Notes under the pieces: generated by a model | The model's database searches: none | What the model saw: only the letters and a program-made list of their open reading frames with translations | What the model was told of the DNA's origin: nothing | Made by a program: the position numbers and the translations under genes | NCBI GenBank assembly: GCA_021772875.1 | Contig: JAJFLD010000204.1 | Span: forward strand, 1 to 9,185 | Length of the DNA: 9,185 nucleotides | From: Ghiorsea sp. | GTDB taxonomy: Bacteria > Pseudomonadota > Zetaproteobacteria > Mariprofundales > Mariprofundaceae | Reading direction: 5' to 3' | Part shown: positions 5,541-9,185 of the stretch, in pieces | Numbering within the stretch: position 1 is the first letter of the stretch | Layout: every line of letters starts with the position of its first letter

Positions 5541-5546
5541 GGGGAG
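5541..5546 (+). promoter_or_regulatory. Ribosome binding site deciding the beta-barrel gene start
   Basis: GGGGAG placed 9 nt before ATG 5556. The earlier in-frame ATG at 5535 precedes this site and would break the signal peptide pattern, so 5556 is preferred. Confidence 0.65.
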
Positions 5547-5555
5547 AAATACTTA

Positions 5556-6170
5556 ATGCATAACATACAACTTCTAATCACTTTTATTGTGCTGATGGTG
5601 AGTTTCAGTGCGCAATCTCAAGCCATTGAAATTCGTCCTGTTGTTTCAATTGGTTATGATGTGGGTGGTGATACACTTTTAGATTACACTGTCATTTCAC
5701 TCAATGGTCGCCCGATTAGCATTAAAGATAAAATAACTGCTGGCCATGGTTTAACACTTGCCGCTGGGCTGTATGTTCCCATGATGGATAATATAGGCAT
5801 TCAAGCCACTGCAGGCCTTAAAATCGACAGCGCCACTTTTGTTGATACCTACCTTGCATTTTCCAGAAATCCCATTGATGTTTTAGCTATTGGAAGTTTT
5901 GGTCACCATAATTTCTCAGGTGGTGTCACCTTCCATACAGGTGTTGATTTTACGTGCACAACCACAGACACCACGCTCACAGGCTGCAATTCAGTCACCA
6001 AATTTGATAATGCTTGGGGAGCCATTGCCGAATATACCTATGCCATACCTGAAAATTACGAGGGTGGTTTAAAAATCGGCCTTCGCCTCACAAAAATCAA
6101 CTACACCTTAAGTGGTAGCACCTCAAATTTCGATGGCTCCTCTGTTGGCCTTATTTTATACGGCTACTAA
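5556..6170 (+). CDS. Putative small outer-membrane beta-barrel protein
   Basis: A 204-aa exported protein. Residues 1-23 form a Sec signal peptide (LLITFIVLMVSF core, likely cut after SAQSQA). The mature 181 aa alternate hydrophobic and polar residues in strand-like blocks such as RPVVSIGYDVG, GHGLTLAAGLYVP, NIGIQATAGLKI, FSGGVTFHTGVDF, AWGAIAEYTYAI, GGLKIGLRLTKINYTL and SVGLILYGY, consistent with about eight strands and an aromatic C-terminal residue (Tyr204) for BAM recognition. I do not recognise the family and give no function. Two cysteines, Cys134 and Cys144, lie in one Thr-rich loop (CTTTDTTLTGC) and could form a disulfide. It follows the DsbA-type gene by 100 bp, probably with its own weak promoter, and converges on the yebC-like gene, with 2 bp between the stops. 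Confidence 0.75.
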   Translation: MHNIQLLITFIVLMVSFSAQSQAIEIRPVVSIGYDVGGDTLLDYTVISLNGRPISIKDKITAGHGLTLAAGLYVPMMDNIGIQATAGLKIDSATFVDTYLAFSRNPIDVLAIGSFGHHNFSGGVTFHTGVDFTCTTTDTTLTGCNSVTKFDNAWGAIAEYTYAIPENYEGGLKIGLRLTKINYTLSGSTSNFDGSSVGLILYGY

Positions 6171-6172
6171 TA

Positions 6173-6895
6173 CTAGCCATTGATTTCAGCATTGTGATAC
6201 ACTTTTTGTACATCATCACAATCGTTCAAGGCATTTAGCAATCCTTCAAAATCTGTCACATCATCTCCTGTAAGCACAGTTAATGTTTGTGGTTCATAAG
6301 AAATATCATCCATTTCAAAATCAATCTCGGGCATCGCTTCTAAGAGTGCTGTTTTTGCTTTAAAATATTCAGTGTTTGGCGTCAAAACAGTAATCAAACC
6401 ATCTTCCAACTCAATATCACTAACATCAACATCTGCCATCATCAAAATCTCAAGCACAGCTTCATCATCTTCAGCTTTAAACACAAACACCGCCTGATGA
6501 TCAAACAAATGCGCCACAGCACCTGGCCCACCAAGTTTTGAAGCATTTTTGGTAAAACAATTACGCACATCGGCAAAGGTACGTTTACTATTGTCTGTGA
6601 GACAATCCACAATCACCATGCAGCCACCTGGACCAAAACCTTCATAACGGGCTGCTGCAAAATCTTCACCACCACCACCTGCCGCTTTATCAAGCGCATT
6701 TTTTATCACATGTGCAGGCACTTGATCTTTCTTGGCATTATCAATCAAGCGACGCAGGGATAAGTTACCATCTGGGTCAATACCACCACTTTTGGCGCAA
6801 ACATAAATTTCACGACCATACTTGGAGTAAACTTTCGTTTTTGCTCCAGCAGTTTTTGCCATGTCTTCTTTTTTGTTTTGGTATGCTCTTCCCAT
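6173..6895 (-). CDS. YebC/PmpR family protein, YeeN-type
   Basis: A 240-aa member of the YebC/TACO1 family (COG0217). Members were described as transcription regulators; more recent work connects the family to the ribosome and to relief of stalling at proline stretches. The N-terminus reads MGRAYQNKK...KVYSKYGREIYVCAKSGG rather than the MAGHSKWANIKHRK form of YebC itself, and the end reads DDVQKVYHN, which resembles E. coli YeeN. Core landmarks: NLSLRRLIDNAKKDQVP, VIKNALDKAAGGGG, RYEGFGPGG, NSKRTFADVRNCFTKNASKLGGPGAVAHLFD, and a C-terminal acidic domain. Full length for the family. ATG 6895 begins the conserved MGR; a weak GAGAG site lies about 10 nt upstream. It is monocistronic here and divergent from the DUF4239 gene. 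Confidence 0.93.
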   Translation of the reverse strand: MGRAYQNKKEDMAKTAGAKTKVYSKYGREIYVCAKSGGIDPDGNLSLRRLIDNAKKDQVPAHVIKNALDKAAGGGGEDFAAARYEGFGPGGCMVIVDCLTDNSKRTFADVRNCFTKNASKLGGPGAVAHLFDHQAVFVFKAEDDEAVLEILMMADVDVSDIELEDGLITVLTPNTEYFKAKTALLEAMPEIDFEMDDISYEPQTLTVLTGDDVTDFEGLLNALNDCDDVQKVYHNAEING

Positions 6896-6926
6896 ATTAA
6901 TACACTCTCATTTTAAAATAGCGACT

Positions 6927-6954
6927 ATCATTACTAGCGGCGAATGCTAGTCAA
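6927..6954 (-). promoter_or_regulatory. Possible promoter of the yebC-like gene
   Basis: On the minus strand TTGACT (6949-6954, 5 of 6 to the -35 consensus) is followed at 15-16 nt by TAATGAT (6927-6933), a poor -10 box. The leader would be about 30 nt. Weak because of the -10 box and the short spacer. Confidence 0.3.
6933..6951. repeat. 6-bp inverted repeat in the divergent intergenic region
   Basis: ACTAGC (6933-6938) and GCTAGT (6946-6951) are perfect inverted copies separated by 7 bp. They sit between the candidate -35 and -10 boxes of the yebC-like gene, where a dimeric regulator could act. No regulator is identified. Confidence 0.5.
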
Positions 6955-6974
6955 AAGTTGGGTAAAACGGTACC

Positions 6975-7000
6975 TGTGATTTTTTAGAAAAAACATCACA
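6975..7000. repeat. Imperfect 26-bp palindrome
   Basis: TGTGAT (6975-6980) and ATCACA (6995-7000) are perfect inverted copies; the interior is a T5 run (6981-6985) facing an A-run (6989-6993). As a hairpin it gives 11 pairs with one bulged C (6994) and a 3-nt loop. It lies between two divergent genes, not after a stop codon, so an operator or structured-leader role is more likely than termination. A second small dyad, ACAAG (6998-7002) and CTTGT (7011-7015), adjoins it. Confidence 0.55.
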
Positions 7001-7106
7001 AGCAGGATTACTTGTATATTCATACTCTTCTTTTTTCACATTCTGTATAAACTACGCCTGATTCGTTAAATGATAAAACATCATGATTGCATAGGACAGT
7101 ACAAAT

Positions 7107-7898
7107 ATGGAACAACCACAGCTTCTTTATAATTATGACAGCATTACCATTACTGTTGTGCTGTTCACTTTAATTTTATTGTTTAACGAATTTGGATTCC
7201 GCATGGGCCGTTTTGTTCAAAACCATACGGATGAGAATGTGAAGACACTAACCAGTTCTATTCAAGCCAGTATCTTAGGTTTGTTGGCACTCTTATTGGG
7301 GTTCACCTTTAGCATGTCCATGCAACGTTATGATAATCGTAGCCAAGCTTTGATCTCTGAAGCCAATGCCATAGGCACTGTCATATTACGCACGCAATTA
7401 TTACCCAACAATCAAGGACAAGAGGTTTCTCAGTTATTACAAAAGTATATCAGTTTACGCATTGCCGTTGGCAAAATCGACTTAACCAAAGCAGAAGCAC
7501 GTCAAACTTATAACCTTCAAATTGTAGACGTGCAAAATAAGCTTTGGGCATTGGCGGTATTGGCAACACATGAAGATGCTCGGCCAGTCACTACGGGCGC
7601 ATTCATCACTGCATTGAATGAAATGATTGATAGCCAAGGGCGTAGAAATGCTATTTTACAAATGCAGGTACCTGAAGTTGTGTTGTTATTATTGTTTCTC
7701 GCCTTTATTACTTCTGGCGGCATGTTGGGTTATTCAGGGGGATTAAATGGCAATCGTGTTATCGCACCTACCATTATGATGTCACTCTTAATTGCAATGA
7801 TTGTTTTCATCATCATTGACTTAGATCGCCCCAAACGTGGGCTTATTCAAGTCGATCAAAGCAGTATGTTAGAGCTGCAACAAGGTACCAGCCCCTAG
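7107..7898 (+). CDS. DUF4239 (bestrophin-like domain) membrane protein
   Basis: A 263-aa inner-membrane protein of the DUF4239/bestrophin-like family; the distant bestrophins are anion channels, but no function is established for this family. Four membrane segments: about residues 12-28, 51-70, 188-208 and 219-238, the two pairs separated by a long cytosolic or periplasmic helical region (about 72-185). Family landmarks: SSIQASILGLLALLLGFTFSM, the adjacent RYDNRSQALISEANAIGT stretch, and the closing DLDRPKRGLIQVDQSSML. Length is normal. ATG 7107 has an AGGA 10 nt upstream (7093-7096). It appears to be a single-gene unit in a 211-bp divergent region and ends 38 bp before the convergent mutS stop. 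Confidence 0.88.
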   Translation: MEQPQLLYNYDSITITVVLFTLILLFNEFGFRMGRFVQNHTDENVKTLTSSIQASILGLLALLLGFTFSMSMQRYDNRSQALISEANAIGTVILRTQLLPNNQGQEVSQLLQKYISLRIAVGKIDLTKAEARQTYNLQIVDVQNKLWALAVLATHEDARPVTTGAFITALNEMIDSQGRRNAILQMQVPEVVLLLLFLAFITSGGMLGYSGGLNGNRVIAPTIMMSLLIAMIVFIIIDLDRPKRGLIQVDQSSMLELQQGTSP

Positions 7899-7936
7899 CT
7901 CGATTTATGCATGTTTGCGTAATCAACAGTAAATAT

Positions 7937-9185
7937 TTATTCCTCTAATTTTCTTTTCAGCTTGTCCAAAAAAGCCAAGGCTTCAATGGGGCGCATCGCA
8001 TTGAAATCTGTCTCGCTTAACATGCCTTGCATCGCCCGAAACCGCTCTAATTCAAATTCTTGTTTACGTTTTTCTGCTTCTGCAAATAGGCCCAGCTGTG
8101 CCTTTCCAGTCTCCGCATGTAATTCAGATTCATGCTCCAATCTATACAAATGTTCGCGTGCATTTTTGACCACATCGCGTGGTAGCCCTGCAAGTTGCGC
8201 CACTGCAATCCCATAAGATCGATCCGCGGCATCTTCTATCACCTGATGCATAAAGATAACTTCACCTTTCCATTCGCGCACAGTTACCGAAGCATTAAAC
8301 GCACTGGGATGGGTATCGGGTAAGTCAGTTAGCTCATGATAATGTGTTGCAAATAAGGTCAGCACATCTTTGCTTGCAATCAATCGTTGAGCCACCGCCC
8401 ATGCTATCGCCAGACCATCCCATGTGCTTGTGCCGCGTCCAATCTCATCCACAATCACCAACGATCTCGGCTCCAAATGATTAAGAATCGCTGCTGTTTC
8501 CATCATCTCAACCATAAAAGTTGAACGACCTGATGTAAGCTCATCACCTGCACCAACACGTGTAAACAAGCGCTTGGTAAGCGGGATGCGCGCAGTCTCG
8601 GCAGGCACAAAGCAACCAACATGCGCCAACCACACAATCCATGCCACTTGGCGCATATAAGTAGACTTGCCACCCATGTTGGGGCCTGTAAGCAACATGA
8701 ACTGCCGTTTTTTCATATCCATATGTGTGTCATTGGCAACAAAAGGTGCATCATTTAAAAACTGTTCGACTACAGGATGCCTTCCACCTTCAATTTGCAG
8801 TGCACGGCCACCATGCACTTCTGGGCATACATATTGTTGTTGCGCAGCTAAGGTTGCAAAACACGTTAACACGTCAATGCTTGCCACAGCCAAGGCTGCG
8901 GCTTGAATAGCTGCTGTTTGTTTTGTAATGGCCTGCTGGAGCTCTGCCACCAAGTGCGCTTCGCGTGCCATGGCGGCATCTTGTGCCCCAAGTATTTCAG
9001 ACTCAAAAGTGTGCAGCTCATCGGTGATAAAACGCTCTGCATTGACCAGGGTTTGTTTACGCACATATTCAGGTGGTGCTGAAAGTGCTTGTGCTTTTGA
9101 AATCTCTATAAAATAACCAAAAACTTTATTGTATTTCACCCGCAAATTGGCAAGACCAGTACGTTCACGCTCTTTGTTTTCGTAG
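7937..9185 (-). CDS. mutS: DNA mismatch repair ATPase MutS, 5'-truncated by window edge
   Basis: The C-terminal 415 residues of MutS, which binds base mismatches and recruits MutL. The frame stays open to the window end (YENKERERTGLANLR precedes the YNKVFGYFIEIS strand), so the TTG near 9145 is internal and the mismatch-binding N-terminal domains lie outside. Visible: the end of the lever/clamp region, IEGGRHPVVEQFL, Walker A GPNMGGKST (codons 8660-8686), the signature loop GAGDELTSGRSTFMVEM, Walker B LVIVDEIGRGTS and the switch histidine in FATHYHEL. The catalytic set looks intact. After the ATPase comes the helix-turn-helix dimer region (LAGLPRDVVKNAREHL), a charged linker and a terminal PIEALAFLDKLKRKLEE tail typical of the MutS C-terminal tetramer-forming end. 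A TAAATATTTA palindrome sits over the stop codon. Confidence 0.97.
   Translation of the reverse strand, partial: YENKERERTGLANLRVKYNKVFGYFIEISKAQALSAPPEYVRKQTLVNAERFITDELHTFESEILGAQDAAMAREAHLVAELQQAITKQTAAIQAAALAVASIDVLTCFATLAAQQQYVCPEVHGGRALQIEGGRHPVVEQFLNDAPFVANDTHMDMKKRQFMLLTGPNMGGKSTYMRQVAWIVWLAHVGCFVPAETARIPLTKRLFTRVGAGDELTSGRSTFMVEMMETAAILNHLEPRSLVIVDEIGRGTSTWDGLAIAWAVAQRLIASKDVLTLFATHYHELTDLPDTHPSAFNASVTVREWKGEVIFMHQVIEDAADRSYGIAVAQLAGLPRDVVKNAREHLYRLEHESELHAETGKAQLGLFAEAEKRKQEFELERFRAMQGMLSETDFNAMRPIEALAFLDKLKRKLEE

Noticed and set aside
6975..7000. CRP/FNR-like site, because of TGTGA and TCACA half sites
   Set aside because: The half sites are separated by far more than the 6 bp of a CRP site, so the geometry does not fit; kept only as a generic palindrome.
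7930..7939. TAAATATTTA palindrome at the mutS stop as a terminator or operator
   Set aside because: Ten A/T bases only, expected by chance in AT-rich DNA, and no T-run context for termination.
9143..9145. TTG as the start of a 402-aa stand-alone MutS-like ATPase
   Set aside because: The reading frame continues to the window edge with conserved MutS residues (ENKERERTGLANL), so this is a truncated full MutS.
1..9185. CRISPR array, tRNA or rRNA gene, insertion sequence, prophage or toxin-antitoxin pair
   Set aside because: No spaced repeats, cloverleaf-like sequence, transposase or recombinase motifs were seen; nearly all of the window is accounted for by ordinary protein genes.

Overview
The window is an ordinary, densely packed bacterial chromosome segment with no RNA genes, insertion sequences, prophage genes or CRISPR array that I can see. 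The protein families (ApaG, DUF6164, DUF2782, a YeeN-type YebC, a thioredoxin-coupled ArsC, a MutS with a proteobacterial-type C-terminal tail, and an outer-membrane beta-barrel protein) point to a Gram-negative proteobacterium with AT-leaning DNA. Gamma- or Zetaproteobacteria fit best, but the sequence alone does not settle the genus. Two genes are cut by the window: arsC at the left edge (its catalytic Cys codon lies just outside) and mutS at the right edge (N-terminal half missing).

Layout. (1) 1-423, plus strand: arsC 3' part. (2) 392-2243, minus strand: a three-gene unit transcribed mscS-type channel -> DUF6164 membrane protein -> apaG; its last gene runs 32 bp into the 3' end of arsC on the opposite strand. 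(3) 2302-5455, plus strand: a promoter with a perfect 8-bp direct repeat, then eight genes with gaps of at most 9 bp or overlaps: unknown 94-aa protein, Rieske ferredoxin, four-cysteine small protein (TTG start), Dabb protein, exported DUF2782 protein, ThiE/TenI-like protein, BdbC/DsbB-type membrane disulfide oxidoreductase and DsbA/BdbD-type membrane-anchored thiol oxidase. (4) 5556-6170, plus strand: small outer-membrane beta-barrel candidate. (5) 6173-6895, minus strand: YeeN-type YebC/PmpR protein, converging on the barrel gene with 2 bp between stop codons. (6) 6896-7106: a 211-bp divergent intergenic region with several inverted repeats. (7) 7107-7898, plus strand: DUF4239 (bestrophin-like) membrane protein. 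(8) 7937-9185, minus strand: mutS C-terminal half.

How the genes work together. The clearest functional pair is the last two genes of the eight-gene run: the DsbB-type protein re-oxidises the DsbA-type protein, which puts disulfides into exported proteins; they are joined by ATGA overlaps and near-identical ribosome binding sites. The upstream genes of the run add an iron-sulfur electron carrier and a probable metal-binding four-Cys protein, so a redox or iron theme is possible but only inferred. No clearly novel multi-gene system is visible. The items most worth a second look are the four-Cys protein that is easily missed or mislabelled, the ThiE-like protein that has lost canonical ThiE residues, the repeat-bearing operon promoter, the dyads at 6933-7015, and the antisense arsC/apaG overlap.
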